From positions 124,001 to 188,000 of the forward strand of contig NZ_CANLZR010000004.1 of assembly GCF_947495705.1 (NCBI RefSeq): a stretch of DNA of 64,000 bases, read 5' to 3'. This document shows positions 25,189 through 33,508 of the stretch, one piece after another. Source of the stretch: an uncultured Phycicoccus sp. GTDB taxonomy: Bacteria; Actinomycetota; Actinomycetes; Actinomycetales; Dermatophilaceae. The notes beneath the pieces are model-generated. The model was not told where the DNA came from. It ran no database searches and saw only the letters and a program-made list of their open reading frames with translations. The translations under genes were made by a program, and so were the position numbers. Positions within the stretch are counted from its first letter, which is position 1. Each line of letters begins with the position of its first letter.

Positions 25189-26129
25189 GGGAGGGGCTCC
25201 TCGAGGGACGGGGTGGTCTGGTGGGCTGCGGGGTGGACGAGCGCGCCGGCACGGTCGACGGCGTCGCGCACGGTGAGCACCTCGGGGTAGAGCAGGGCGC
25301 GTCCGGGGACGAGGCCGCGGATGTTCGGGACCCGTAGGGCCAGCTCCCAGCCGGAGAAGACCTGCTCGTGGTCGCGGCCGGCGTCGCCGCCGAGCAGCAG
25401 GATGGGGCAGGTCGTGGCGGCCGCGACCCTCGCGGGGTCCACGGTGGCGGGGATCTTGAGCCAGGTGTAGGCGGACGAGGAGCCGAGGCCGCTGGCGATG
25501 GCGACCATCCGGACGAGGGCGTCCTCCGACGGGTCGAGCTCGACCCCGCCGTCGGCGCGGGCGCGGTACGGCAGCGGTTCGACCAGGGCCATGACCCCGG
25601 CGTCGGCCAGGGCCGTCGTGATGCGGGCGACGGTCTCGAGCGTGCGCGGCACGCCGGGGTCGGTCGGCGCGATGCGCAGCAGGGTCTTGCCGCCGTCGAG
25701 GCCGAGGGACACGACGTGCTCGACGTCGTAGGCGGTGACCCGGTCGTCGAGCTCCCAGTGGGCCCCGGCGATGCCGCCCCGGTTCATCGTGCCGACGGCG
25801 AGCCGGCCGTCGAGGGCGCCGAGGAGGGCGAGCTCCTCGAGGACGTCGGCACTGCCGAGCACCCCGTCGACCCGGGGGTCGGCCAGCCCGGTGACGAGCC
25901 GGTCCAGCAGCGAGTGACGGTCGGCGGCGGCCATCGGGTCGGAGCCGATGGCGAGCTTGCCGCGGGAGGTGTGGTCGGCGGCGAGCAGCAGCATCCGGCC
26001 GTCCTCGCCCACGAGCGGCCGGCGCCGCCGGTCCGCGAGCGCCCGTGCGAGCCGCCCGGGCTCGCGCACCCGCGCGTCGACGAGGGCCCGGTAGTCGGCG
26101 GCGCTGACGGCGTGGTCGTGCTCAGCCAT
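25185..26129 (-). CDS. Cgl0159-type (beta/alpha)8 protein, probable class I aldolase, cassette 1
   Basis: A 314-aa DeoC/FbaB-like TIM barrel, homologous to the protein encoded beside iolC in Corynebacterium glutamicum. Conserved in both copies of this window: AADH near the N-terminus, LDGGK (148), and TWLKIP with K225, a good candidate for a Schiff-base lysine. No class II IolJ aldolase is found, so this protein probably cleaves 2-deoxy-5-keto-gluconate-6-phosphate to malonate semialdehyde and DHAP. This is inference. It overlaps iolB by 4 bp and iolC by 8 bp. Confidence 0.8.
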   Translation of the reverse strand: MAEHDHAVSAADYRALVDARVREPGRLARALADRRRRPLVGEDGRMLLLAADHTSRGKLAIGSDPMAAADRHSLLDRLVTGLADPRVDGVLGSADVLEELALLGALDGRLAVGTMNRGGIAGAHWELDDRVTAYDVEHVVSLGLDGGKTLLRIAPTDPGVPRTLETVARITTALADAGVMALVEPLPYRARADGGVELDPSEDALVRMVAIASGLGSSSAYTWLKIPATVDPARVAAATTCPILLLGGDAGRDHEQVFSGWELALRVPNIRGLVPGRALLYPEVLTVRDAVDRAGALVHPAAHQTTPSLEEPLP

Positions 26130-27102
26130 CGGTGGCCACCTCCGCCGGCGCCTGCTCGGCGCCTGCCACGAAGGCCTCCAGCTCGGGCAGCGTCGGCATC
26201 GCGTCGGCGCACGTGAGCCGGGAGGTGACCAGGGCGCCGGCGCCGCTGGCGAGCCGCCCGGTCCGGGCCAGCGACCAGCCGCCGACCAGCCCAGCGGCGA
26301 GTGCCCCGCCGAAGGCGTCGCCCGCGCCGGACCCGCAGCGCGGGGTGATCGGGACGGGGTCGATGACGACCCGCTCGTCGGCGGTGGCGAGCAGGACGCC
26401 GTCGGCGCCCATCTTCACGACGGCGAGGCTCACCCCGCGCGCGAGCAGCGCGTCGGCGGCCGCGTGTGGCTCGGAGGACCCGACGGCCATCGCGCACTCG
26501 CTGCGGTTCCCGACGACGACGCTCGAGAGCTCGATGGCCCGGGCGGCGGCCGCCGTGGCTTCCGCGGGGTCGGACCAGAGGCTCGGGCGCAGGTCGAGGT
26601 CGAGCACGGTGTGCGGGCGGCGACCGCGCTGCTCGAGCCAGGACATCGCGGTCCGGGCCGTCGCCCCCGCCGCCAGGGTGGCGCCGCTGGTCCACAGGAC
26701 CCGCGCGGACGCGATGGTGTCGGCGTCCACCGCGTCGGCCTCGATCCTGGTGTCGGGTGCGTCCGCCGCGCGCAGGAAGGTGATCGTCGGCTCGGCGGGG
26801 TCCTCGAGCGCGACGAGCACGACCGGGGTGCGGCCGTCCGGGCGGACGGTGACGTAGCGGGTGTCGACGCCGAGCGCCGCCAGCTTGGCGAGGGTGTACT
26901 CGCCGAGCGGGTCGGCGCCGACGGCGGTCACGACCGCCGAGCGCAGGCCGAGCCGGGCGGCCGCGACGGCGACGTTGCTCGGGCTGCCGCCGATCGACTT
27001 CACGAAGGTCTGCGGCTCCAGGAAGGAGGCGCCCGGCTCCTGCGCGTAGAGGTCGACGCTGATCCGGCCGAGCGCGAGCAGGTCGAGGGCGCCGGCCGTC
27101 AT
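26122..27102 (-). CDS. iolC: IolC: 5-dehydro-2-deoxygluconokinase, cassette 1
   Basis: A PfkB-family sugar kinase of 326 aa. N-terminal GGSPSNVAVAAARLG is the substrate-binding GG motif, and C-terminal GSGAGDAFGGAL holds the catalytic Asp. The start MTAGALDLLALGRISVDLY is the usual IolC start. It phosphorylates 5-dehydro-2-deoxygluconate before aldol cleavage. It is coupled to its neighbours (4-bp and 8-bp overlaps). Compared with the cassette-2 kinase at 41355 it is clearly diverged. Confidence 0.9.
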   Translation of the reverse strand: MTAGALDLLALGRISVDLYAQEPGASFLEPQTFVKSIGGSPSNVAVAAARLGLRSAVVTAVGADPLGEYTLAKLAALGVDTRYVTVRPDGRTPVVLVALEDPAEPTITFLRAADAPDTRIEADAVDADTIASARVLWTSGATLAAGATARTAMSWLEQRGRRPHTVLDLDLRPSLWSDPAEATAAAARAIELSSVVVGNRSECAMAVGSSEPHAAADALLARGVSLAVVKMGADGVLLATADERVVIDPVPITPRCGSGAGDAFGGALAAGLVGGWSLARTGRLASGAGALVTSRLTCADAMPTLPELEAFVAGAEQAPAEVATDG

Positions 27103-28001
27103 GCGTCCTGCTCGAGCAGGGGGGCGACGACCTCGCGGAGGTAGCGCATCGACTCGCGGACCCCGGTGACCGGGCCGTCGCCCTCACCGGGCAGGGTGCC
27201 GGTGATGGCGGTGTCCTGCTCGATGACGTACCAGCCCTGGTAGCCGGCTCCCTCGAGCGTGCGGACGACGTCGGCGAGGGCGAGGTCGCCCTGCCCGAGC
27301 GCCGGGAACAGGCCGGCCTGCACGCCCTCCATGATCGAGGTCGAGCGGTCGAGCAGGGCCGGGACGAGGTCCATCCGCACGTCCTTGAGGTGGACGTGGC
27401 CCACCCGGTCGGCGGCCTGGCGGGCGAACTCCACGGGGTCGGTGCCGCCGATGGCGAGGTGACCGGTGTCGAGGCACCAGTTGACGTCGCAGTCCTGGAG
27501 GACCCGCTCGACGTCGCCCGAGGTCTCGACCACGGTCTGCACGTGCGGGTGGAGGACCTGTTGGAGGCCGGCGTCGGCGCAGATGGCGTCCACCTCGCCG
27601 AGCATCCGGACGAGGTGGGCATGCTCGTCGCGGTCCAGCGGCCGCGGGACGGACCAGCCGTCGTCCATGACCGGGCAGGAGACGAACGTCGTGGCGCCGG
27701 CCTTGCTGAACAGGTCGGCGACGGCGCGGGTGTGGGCCAGTGCGTCTTCCCGGCGGGCGGGGTCGTGCAGCACCAGCGGGGTGAAGCCACCGAGCAGGGA
27801 CATGCCGTGGCCGTCGAGCACGCCGCGGATGTCCTCGGGGGCGGTGGGAAGGAACCCGGGCGCGCCGTACTCCGTGGCGGTGATGCCCAGGTCCGTCATC
27901 TCGGTGAGGACCCGGTCGGTGGGGAGCATGTGGCCCCAGCCCGGGACCTCACAGATACCCCAGGAGATGGGGGCGGACGCGATGCGGTCGAGAAAGGCCA
28001 C
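27099..28001 (-). CDS. IolE-like inosose dehydratase, cassette 1
   Basis: A 300-aa TIM barrel (AP-endonuclease-2 family) starting AFLDRIASAPISWGICEVPGWG, the inosose-dehydratase-type opening. Metal ligands are suggested by HPHVQT, CLDTGH and HVHLKDVR. It would dehydrate 2-keto-inositol to the trihydroxy-dione that IolD opens. GTG 28001 is preferred over an in-frame ATG at 28046, because the promoter and LacI-type palindrome lie at 28019-28066 and a GGAG precedes the GTG. It is the first gene of the seven-gene cassette 1 operon. A general sugar-phosphate isomerase role is the alternative. Confidence 0.82.
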   Translation of the reverse strand: MAFLDRIASAPISWGICEVPGWGHMLPTDRVLTEMTDLGITATEYGAPGFLPTAPEDIRGVLDGHGMSLLGGFTPLVLHDPARREDALAHTRAVADLFSKAGATTFVSCPVMDDGWSVPRPLDRDEHAHLVRMLGEVDAICADAGLQQVLHPHVQTVVETSGDVERVLQDCDVNWCLDTGHLAIGGTDPVEFARQAADRVGHVHLKDVRMDLVPALLDRSTSIMEGVQAGLFPALGQGDLALADVVRTLEGAGYQGWYVIEQDTAITGTLPGEGDGPVTGVRESMRYLREVVAPLLEQDA

Positions 28002-28018
28002 GGGAGGACTCCGATGTC

Positions 28019-28036
28019 TGCTGGAACGGTCCAGCA
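28019..28036. promoter_or_regulatory. LacI-type operator of iol cassette 1
   Basis: Perfect inverted repeat TGCTGGA-ACGG-TCCAGCA, 18 bp, directly upstream of the first cassette-1 gene and about at the transcription start predicted from the -10 box at 28037-28042. Size and position match LacI-family operators. The operon encodes a LacI protein as its last gene (20242). Confidence 0.65.
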
Positions 28037-28066
28037 ATGTTCGCACATGCTCGCCCGCTTGTGCAA
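28037..28066 (-). promoter_or_regulatory. Promoter of iol cassette 1
   Basis: On the minus strand, TTGCAC (28066-28061), an 18-bp spacer, then GAACAT (28042-28037), a moderate sigma-70-type match. Predicted start near 28030 lies inside the palindrome at 28019-28036, giving simple repression and a leader of about 30 nt before GTG 28001. Confidence 0.45.
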
Positions 28067-28084
28067 GACCCGTGCGGCAGGCCC

Positions 28085-28900
28085 TCAGCCGTCGACGGTG
28101 AAGGCCTCCCGGAAGGCGCGGACCGCTGCGGTCGGGTCGCCACTGGCGAAGGCCTCCATCCCGATCGTGCCGGTGTAGCCCATGGCGGCGAGCGCACGCG
28201 CGATCGCGGGGTAGGCGATCTCGCCGGACCCGGGCTCACACCGCCCCGGCACGTCGGCCACCTGGATCTCGCCGAGGTACGGCAGCGCCCGCCGGCACAG
28301 CTCGATGAGGTTCCCCTCCCCGATCTGCGCGTGGTAGAGGTCGAGCATCATCCGCAGGTGCGGGCTGTCGACGGCCGCGACGAGCGCCAGGCAGTCCTCG
28401 GCCCGCGCGAACGGCACCCCGGGGTGGTCGACCGCGAGGTTGAGGTTCTCGAGGACGAACTGCACCCCGTGCCGCTCCCCCAGCTCGGCGACGCGGGCCA
28501 GCGTGTCGCGGGCAGCGAGCCACATCGCGCCGGTGACCTCCTGGACCGGGACGACCGGGAGCCCCTCGCCGTCGAGCCCGGTGCCGTGCAGGTTGAGCCG
28601 GGGGATCCCGAGGCGCTGCGCGACGGGGATCGACTCCTCGGCGGTGGCGAGCAGGTCGGCGACGGCGACCGGGTCGACGAGCCCGCCGCGGACGTAGCCG
28701 GTCATGGACGAGAACACGGCGCCCTCGTCGCGCAGGGCCACGAGGGCCTCGATGTCGTGCCGGGTCCAGTCCCAGATCTCGACCTGCACGTCGAGAGCGG
28801 TGAGCCGGCGGATCCGCTCGGTGATCGGCAGGTCGGTGAAGACCATCTCGGAGCAGACGGCCAGGGTGAACGGGCCCTGGGACCCGCGGTGCTGCGGCAC
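28085..28900 (-). CDS. Hydroxypyruvate isomerase-like TIM-barrel protein
   Basis: A 271-aa protein of the Hyi/AP-endonuclease-2 superfamily. It has a barrel with LNLHGTGL, VLENLNLAVDHPG, MMLDLYHAQIGEG and GMEAF, matching the Glu/Asp/His metal sites of hydroxypyruvate isomerases. The GTG at 28900 is chosen over an in-frame ATG at 28948 because a strong AAGGAGG lies 5 nt upstream of it. It is divergent from the transaldolase gene, with GntR-type site 2 between them, so both are probably co-regulated. It could isomerise a keto- or aldo-acid in the polyol route. It ends only 84 bp from cassette 1. Confidence 0.82.
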   Translation of the reverse strand: MPQHRGSQGPFTLAVCSEMVFTDLPITERIRRLTALDVQVEIWDWTRHDIEALVALRDEGAVFSSMTGYVRGGLVDPVAVADLLATAEESIPVAQRLGIPRLNLHGTGLDGEGLPVVPVQEVTGAMWLAARDTLARVAELGERHGVQFVLENLNLAVDHPGVPFARAEDCLALVAAVDSPHLRMMLDLYHAQIGEGNLIELCRRALPYLGEIQVADVPGRCEPGSGEIAYPAIARALAAMGYTGTIGMEAFASGDPTAAVRAFREAFTVDG

Positions 28901-28965
28901 GGCAGCCTCCTTCTCGCTCGAGGGACCGGACCGTTCCCCCTCCTGCATTTGTCGGCTAGTCTATA

Positions 28966-28975
28966 TGTAAGGACA
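28966..28975 (+). promoter_or_regulatory. Putative GntR operator, site 2 (TGTAAGGACA)
   Basis: TGTAAGGACA followed by TTAG, in the 99-bp gap between the divergent isomerase (28900) and transaldolase (29000) genes. It is identical in core to site 4 beside the GntR gene. A second weaker TTTGTCGGCT half lies at 28948-28957. Confidence 0.65.
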
Positions 28976-28999
28976 TTAGATCAGGCTAGGAGATGACCC

Positions 29000-30091
29000 A
29001 TGGTGGACACCACCGAGGCGAGGACCCACGTCGGTTCGCCGCTGCACACGATGACGCAGACGACGCCGACGGCCCTGTGGAACGACAGCGCCGACCCGGC
29101 CGAGCTGCGCACCGCCATCGCGTGGGGGGCGGTCGGTGCCACGTGCAACCCCGTCATCGCCCTGGCCGCCATCCGTGCCGACCAGCGGCGCTGGGAGACC
29201 CGCATCGCCGAGATCGCCGCCGAGCGCCCGACGGCCGGCGAGTCCGAGATCGGGTGGCGCGTCGTCGAGGAGGTCTCCCTGGAGGCCGCGCGGCTCCTCG
29301 AGCCGGCCTTCGCCGAGCACCGTGGACGCAACGGGCGGCTCTCGATGCAGACCGACCCCCGGCTGCGGCGCTCCGCGTCGGCGCTGGCCGACCAGGCCGA
29401 GTACTTCGCCTCGCTCGCCCCGAACATCATCGTCAAGATCCCTGCCACGGCGGTCGGAGTGGAGGCCATCGAGGAGGCCACGTACCGCGGCGTCAACATC
29501 AACGTGACCGTCTCGTTCTCGGTGCCCCAGGCGATGGCCGCCGGCCACGCGATCGAGCGCGGGCTGCGACGCCGTGAGGACGACGGCCTCGATGTCTCGG
29601 GCATCGGCCCTGTCGTCACGATCATGGTCGGCCGGCTCGACGACTGGCTCAAGGAGGTCGTGGCCCGCGACGGCCTCGACATCGACCCCGGGCACCTGGA
29701 GTGGGCCGGCGTCGCCGCCGTCAAGCGCGCCTACCGGCTGTTCCAGGAGCACGGGCTGCGCGCGCGGGTCCTGGCCGCCGCGTACCGCAACCAGCTCCAG
29801 TGGACCGAGCTCGTCGGGGGCGACCTCGTCCTGTCCCCGCCGTTCGGGTGGCAGCAGAAGTTCCAGGCGTCGGGGATCGAGCCGACCTCGCGCATCGACG
29901 TCCCGGTCGACACGGAGATCATCTCCTCGCTCGAGCGGATCACCGACTTCCGCCGGGCCTACGAGCCCGACGGCATGACCCCGAGCGAGTTCGACGACTT
30001 CGGCGCCACCCGCAAGACGCTGCGGCAGTTCCTCGCCGCGGACGAGGAGCTCGACCAGCTCGTCCGCGACGTCATCACCCCGGCGCCGTGA
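29000..30091 (+). CDS. Transaldolase-family protein
   Basis: A 363-aa class I aldolase of the transaldolase family. The start (TALWNDSADPAELRTAI) gives the Asp-containing N-terminal strand, GATCNPVI matches the TSNP motif of the family, and the Schiff-base lysine is K146 in IIVKIPAT. NVTVSFSVPQAMA is the second family block. It transfers or releases a three-carbon unit from a ketose phosphate or ketose. A TAGGAG ribosome-binding site precedes ATG 29000. Its place in an inositol island under the GntR-type motif is unusual, since the standard iol route does not need a transaldolase. Substrate unknown. Confidence 0.85.
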   Translation: MVDTTEARTHVGSPLHTMTQTTPTALWNDSADPAELRTAIAWGAVGATCNPVIALAAIRADQRRWETRIAEIAAERPTAGESEIGWRVVEEVSLEAARLLEPAFAEHRGRNGRLSMQTDPRLRRSASALADQAEYFASLAPNIIVKIPATAVGVEAIEEATYRGVNINVTVSFSVPQAMAAGHAIERGLRRREDDGLDVSGIGPVVTIMVGRLDDWLKEVVARDGLDIDPGHLEWAGVAAVKRAYRLFQEHGLRARVLAAAYRNQLQWTELVGGDLVLSPPFGWQQKFQASGIEPTSRIDVPVDTEIISSLERITDFRRAYEPDGMTPSEFDDFGATRKTLRQFLAADEELDQLVRDVITPAP

Positions 30092-30110
30092 CCGCCACCG
30101 GGAGCTGACC

Positions 30111-30995
30111 GTGCCGGACCACCCGACGCCGGCGACGGCACCGGGGGACGAGCTGCTCGCCACCTGCTGGAGCTCGGCGGGCGACGCCGCCTCGGACCGG
30201 GTGGACCTGCGCAGCCCGATCCCCCTGCGCGAGCGGGTCGAGGCCGCGGCAGCGGCGGGGTTCACCGGGTTCGGCCTGCTGTCCGCCGACCTGCCGGCTG
30301 CTGTGGCCCGCTACGGGCTCCCCGGCATCCGCACCCTCCTCGCCGACCACGGCATCGTGCACCTCGAGCTCGAGGGGATCCCGGACTGGTGGGACGACGG
30401 CCCCCGGCGCGCGGCGTCCGACCGGGTCCGCACCCTGATGCTCGAGGCCGCCGAGGCCCTGGGCGCCCGGCACCTCAAGGTGACCCCCGACGGCGAGGAC
30501 CGCCCGTGGGACCGTGGGCTCTGGGCCGCCCGGTTCGCCGAGCTCGCCGCCCAGGCCGAGGGAGTGGGAGCCCGGCTGGGGATCGAGTTCTTCCCCTGGT
30601 CGAACATCGGCTCGCTCGCCGAGGCTCTGCGGCTCGTCGAGGACGCGGGCCACGCGGCCGGGGGCGTCGTCATCGACGCCTGGCACGTCGCCCGCGCCGG
30701 CACCCCGGTGTCGGACCTCGCGTCCGTGCCGCTGCACCGCATCGTCGGGGTCGAGCTCGACGACGCCGACGAGCACGTGGTCGGGACGCTCTTCGAGGAC
30801 ACCGTGCATCGCCGCCGGTACTGCGGCGAGGGCTCGTTCGACCTTCCCGGCATGGTCGCGGCCCTCCGGGCCACCGGCTGGGACGGCCCCTGGGGCGTCG
30901 AGATCCTGTCCGACGAGCACCGCGCGCTGCCGGTGCGCAGTGCGCTGGACCGGGCGGCCCGCACTGCCCGCGCGGTCATCGCCCCCGCTCGCTGA
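30111..30995 (+). CDS. Sugar phosphate isomerase/epimerase-like TIM barrel
   Basis: A 294-aa AP-endonuclease-2 family protein, GTG start, 19 bp after the transaldolase and so probably in the same operon. Visible marks: GARHLKVTPDG, LGIEFFPWSNIG with a metal-binding Glu, VIDAWHVARAG with Asp and His, and YCGEGSFDLPGMVAAL. Related proteins are xylose isomerase-like, inosose isomerase (IolI-like) or 3-dehydroshikimate dehydratase-like. The context suggests isomerisation of a keto-inositol or of a transaldolase substrate. Convergent with mmsA, with a short GC-rich hairpin between them. Confidence 0.8.
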   Translation: MPDHPTPATAPGDELLATCWSSAGDAASDRVDLRSPIPLRERVEAAAAAGFTGFGLLSADLPAAVARYGLPGIRTLLADHGIVHLELEGIPDWWDDGPRRAASDRVRTLMLEAAEALGARHLKVTPDGEDRPWDRGLWAARFAELAAQAEGVGARLGIEFFPWSNIGSLAEALRLVEDAGHAAGGVVIDAWHVARAGTPVSDLASVPLHRIVGVELDDADEHVVGTLFEDTVHRRRYCGEGSFDLPGMVAALRATGWDGPWGVEILSDEHRALPVRSALDRAARTARAVIAPAR

Positions 30996-31059
30996 GAGAC
31001 TCCCGGACCGAGGTCGGGCCGAGTCAAGCAGCACCCCCGACCCGGTACCGGGCGGGACC

Positions 31060-32562
31060 TCAGGCGTTCTGCGGGAACCCGAGCTCGATGCCGCCGTGGC
31101 TCGGGTCGAGCCAGCGCGAGGTGACGACCTTGCCGCGGGTGAAGAAGTGCACACCCTCCATGCCGTGCGCGTGGGTGTCGCCGAAGAGGCTGTTCTTCCA
31201 CCCGCCGAACGAGTAGTACGCCATCGGGACCGGGATCGGCACGTTGATGCCGACCATGCCGACCTCGACCTCGTTCTGGAACCGCCGGGCGGCGCCGCCG
31301 TCGTTGGTGAAGATCGCGGTGCCGTTGCCGTACGGGTTGGCGTTGATGAGGGCGAGCGCCTCGTCGTAGGTCTTGGCCCGCACGACCGACAGCACGGGAC
31401 CGAAGATCTCGTCGCGGTACACCGACATGTCCTCGGTGACGTTGTCGAAGAGCGTCGGCCGCAGGAAGTACCCCTCGCCGTCGGCGTCGACGTCACCCTC
31501 ACGGCCGTCGACGACGAGCGTCGCGCCGTCCTCGACCCCGGAGTCCAGGTACGAGGCCACCTTGTCGCGGTGCTGCTTCGTGACGAGCGGGCCCATGTCG
31601 CAACCGCGGGTGCCGTCGCCGGTGACGAGCTTGCCCATCCGGTCCTTGATCTTCTCGACGAGCTCGTCGGCGATCGGCTCGACCGCGACGAGGGCCGAGA
31701 TCGCCATGCACCGTTCGCCGGCCGAGCCGAAGCCGGCGTTGACGGCCGCGTCGGCGGCGAGGTCGAGGTCGGCGTCGGGCAGGACGATCATGTGGTTCTT
31801 CGCGCCACCGAGCGCCTGCACGCGCTTGCCGTGCGCGGTCCCGGTCTCGTAGACGTACTTCGCGATCGGGGTGGACCCGACGAACGACACCGACTTGACG
31901 TCGGGGTGGGTGAGCAGCGCGTCGACGGCCTCCTTGTCGCCGTTGACGACGTTCATGACGCCGTCCGGCAGCCCGGCCTCGGTCCACAGCTTCGCGATGG
32001 CGATGGCCGCCGAGGGGTCCTTCTCGGACGGCTTGAGGACCACCGCGTTGCCGGTGGCGATGGCGACCGGCACGAACCACAGCGGCACCATGGCCGGGAA
32101 GTTGAACGGGCTGATGACGGCGACGACGCCGAGGCTCTGGCGGATCGAGTACACGTCGACCTTGGTCGAGGCGTTCTCGGTGAAGCCGCCCTTGAGCAGG
32201 TGCGGGATGCCGCACGCGAACTCGGCGACCTCGAGGCCGCGGGTCACCTCGCCGACGGCGTCCGAGAGGACCTTGCCGTGCTCCGCCGTGATGAGCGCCG
32301 CGATCTCCTCCTTGCGCTCGTCGAGCAGCTGGCGGAACTTGAAGAGGACCTGGGTGCGCTTGGTCAGCGAGACGTTGCCCCACTCCTGCGCCCACGCCGC
32401 CTTCGCGGTGGCCACGACCTCGCCGACGAGGTCGGCCGAGGCGAGGTCGAGCTCGCCGGTCTGCGCGCCCGTGGCCGGGTTGTAGACGGGGCTCGTACGC
32501 TCGGCGGTGCCCTCCCAGGCCTTGCCGGCGACGAGGTGGGTGATACGGCTGGGGCTGCTCAT
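31060..32562 (-). CDS. mmsA: CoA-acylating methylmalonate-semialdehyde dehydrogenase
   Basis: Aldehyde dehydrogenase of the MmsA/IolA type, 500 aa. It oxidises malonate semialdehyde (or methylmalonate semialdehyde) with CoA to acetyl-CoA (or propionyl-CoA). Marks: the nucleotide-binding block FVGSTPIAKYVYE, QALGGAKNHMIVLPDAD and the catalytic cysteine in GSAGERCMAIS. This ends the inositol pathway. Only one copy exists for two iol cassettes. It has its own promoter with GntR-type site 3 and a strong GGAGGAG 5 nt before ATG 32562. Confidence 0.93.
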   Translation of the reverse strand: MSSPSRITHLVAGKAWEGTAERTSPVYNPATGAQTGELDLASADLVGEVVATAKAAWAQEWGNVSLTKRTQVLFKFRQLLDERKEEIAALITAEHGKVLSDAVGEVTRGLEVAEFACGIPHLLKGGFTENASTKVDVYSIRQSLGVVAVISPFNFPAMVPLWFVPVAIATGNAVVLKPSEKDPSAAIAIAKLWTEAGLPDGVMNVVNGDKEAVDALLTHPDVKSVSFVGSTPIAKYVYETGTAHGKRVQALGGAKNHMIVLPDADLDLAADAAVNAGFGSAGERCMAISALVAVEPIADELVEKIKDRMGKLVTGDGTRGCDMGPLVTKQHRDKVASYLDSGVEDGATLVVDGREGDVDADGEGYFLRPTLFDNVTEDMSVYRDEIFGPVLSVVRAKTYDEALALINANPYGNGTAIFTNDGGAARRFQNEVEVGMVGINVPIPVPMAYYSFGGWKNSLFGDTHAHGMEGVHFFTRGKVVTSRWLDPSHGGIELGFPQNA

Positions 32563-32583
32563 CGTACTCCTCCAGGAACTATA

Positions 32584-32593
32584 TGTTCTGACA
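32584..32593 (-). promoter_or_regulatory. Putative GntR operator, site 3 (TGTCAGAACA on minus)
   Basis: The minus strand reads TGTCAGAACA, then ATATAG, 22 bp upstream of the mmsA ATG. One base differs from the consensus TGTMAGGACA. The position is close to the start of transcription, as expected for a repressor. Confidence 0.6.
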
Positions 32594-32620
32594 TACTAAC
32601 ATGTGAGTCCGGGCGGCGCC

Positions 32621-33508
32621 TCAGCGCGGGGACTCCAGCGTCGGTGACGTGGCCCACGTCGACAGGTACTCGTCGATGGTGGCACGCATGAAGCGGCTCG
32701 ACTCGTGCGCGCGGTCCTCCCACGCGAAGACGCACGACGTGAGGATCCCGTCGAAGCCGTTGCGCTCGAGTGCGGCGAAGAACGCCCCGAAGTCGACCTC
32801 GCCCTGGCCGATGTCGAGGTGCTGGTGCACGGTCACCTGCGACCCCGGGGGGTTGACGATGTAGCGCAGCCCCGAGGAGGCCGTGTGGTCGAAGCAGTCG
32901 GCGAGGTGGCACATCGTCGTCAGCGCCCCGGCCTTGTCGAGGATCCCGTCGACGTCGTTGCCCTGGTGGAAGGTGTGCGGCGTGCAGTAGAGGAACGAGA
33001 CGTTCGCGGAGTTGATCGCGCGGACGAGGTCGACCGCCCGCTTGCCGTCCTCCTCGAAGTCGTCGGGGTGCGGTTCGAGGACGAGCCGGATCCCCTCCTT
33101 CTCGAACTCGGGCAGCAGCTCCTCCAGCGAGCGCCAGAACTGGGCCTCGCAGACGTCCCGCTCGCGCGGGTTGCCGTTGAACTCGGTGTTCATCGTGTCG
33201 ACCCCGAGCAGCGAGGCGATCCGGATGGCCCGCTTCCAGTAGCGGACCGCGGCCTGCCGGGCATCCTCGTCAGGGCCCGACCACCGGTAGAGCGGCAGGA
33301 TGGACGCGACGCCGACGCCGGCACCGTCGAGCGCGCTGCGGAAGGCCCGCACCCCGGCGTCGTCGACCCGCGGGTGGGTGAAGAACGGGGCGAAGTCCTC
33401 GCGCGGCGACAGCTCGATCCACTCGTAGCCCAGGTCGGCGACGACCCCGGGCAGGGTCGTCAGGGTCGTGACCTCGCGGAGCATGTAGGGGTCCAGGGCG
33501 ATCTTCAT
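32621..33508 (-). CDS. Sugar phosphate isomerase/epimerase-like TIM barrel, cassette 2
   Basis: A 295-aa AP-endonuclease-2 family protein starting [16 protein letters not shown]. Metal-site residues are suggested by MNTEFNG, LVLEPHPDDFEEDG, FLYCTPHTFHQG and HQHLDIGQGEVDF. It is the last gene of the cassette-2 operon, overlapping the Gfo/Idh gene by ATGA. It may isomerise or dehydrate a keto-polyol made by that dehydrogenase. It is distinct from the iolE-like proteins at 27099 and 44393. Confidence 0.83.
   Translation of the reverse strand: MKIALDPYMLREVTTLTTLPGVVADLGYEWIELSPREDFAPFFTHPRVDDAGVRAFRSALDGAGVGVASILPLYRWSGPDEDARQAAVRYWKRAIRIASLLGVDTMNTEFNGNPRERDVCEAQFWRSLEELLPEFEKEGIRLVLEPHPDDFEEDGKRAVDLVRAINSANVSFLYCTPHTFHQGNDVDGILDKAGALTTMCHLADCFDHTASSGLRYIVNPPGSQVTVHQHLDIGQGEVDFGAFFAALERNGFDGILTSCVFAWEDRAHESSRFMRATIDEYLSTWATSPTLESPR

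Noticed and set aside
28038-28047. TGTTCGCACA near cassette 1 as another GntR site
   Set aside because: Only the TGT-N4-ACA frame agrees; the four inner bases differ from all five sites, and a LacI palindrome lies next to it.
29000-30995. Sulfoquinovose transaldolase pathway
   Set aside because: A transaldolase and isomerase are present but no sulfoquinovosidase or sulfolactaldehyde dehydrogenase is seen, and the surroundings are inositol genes.
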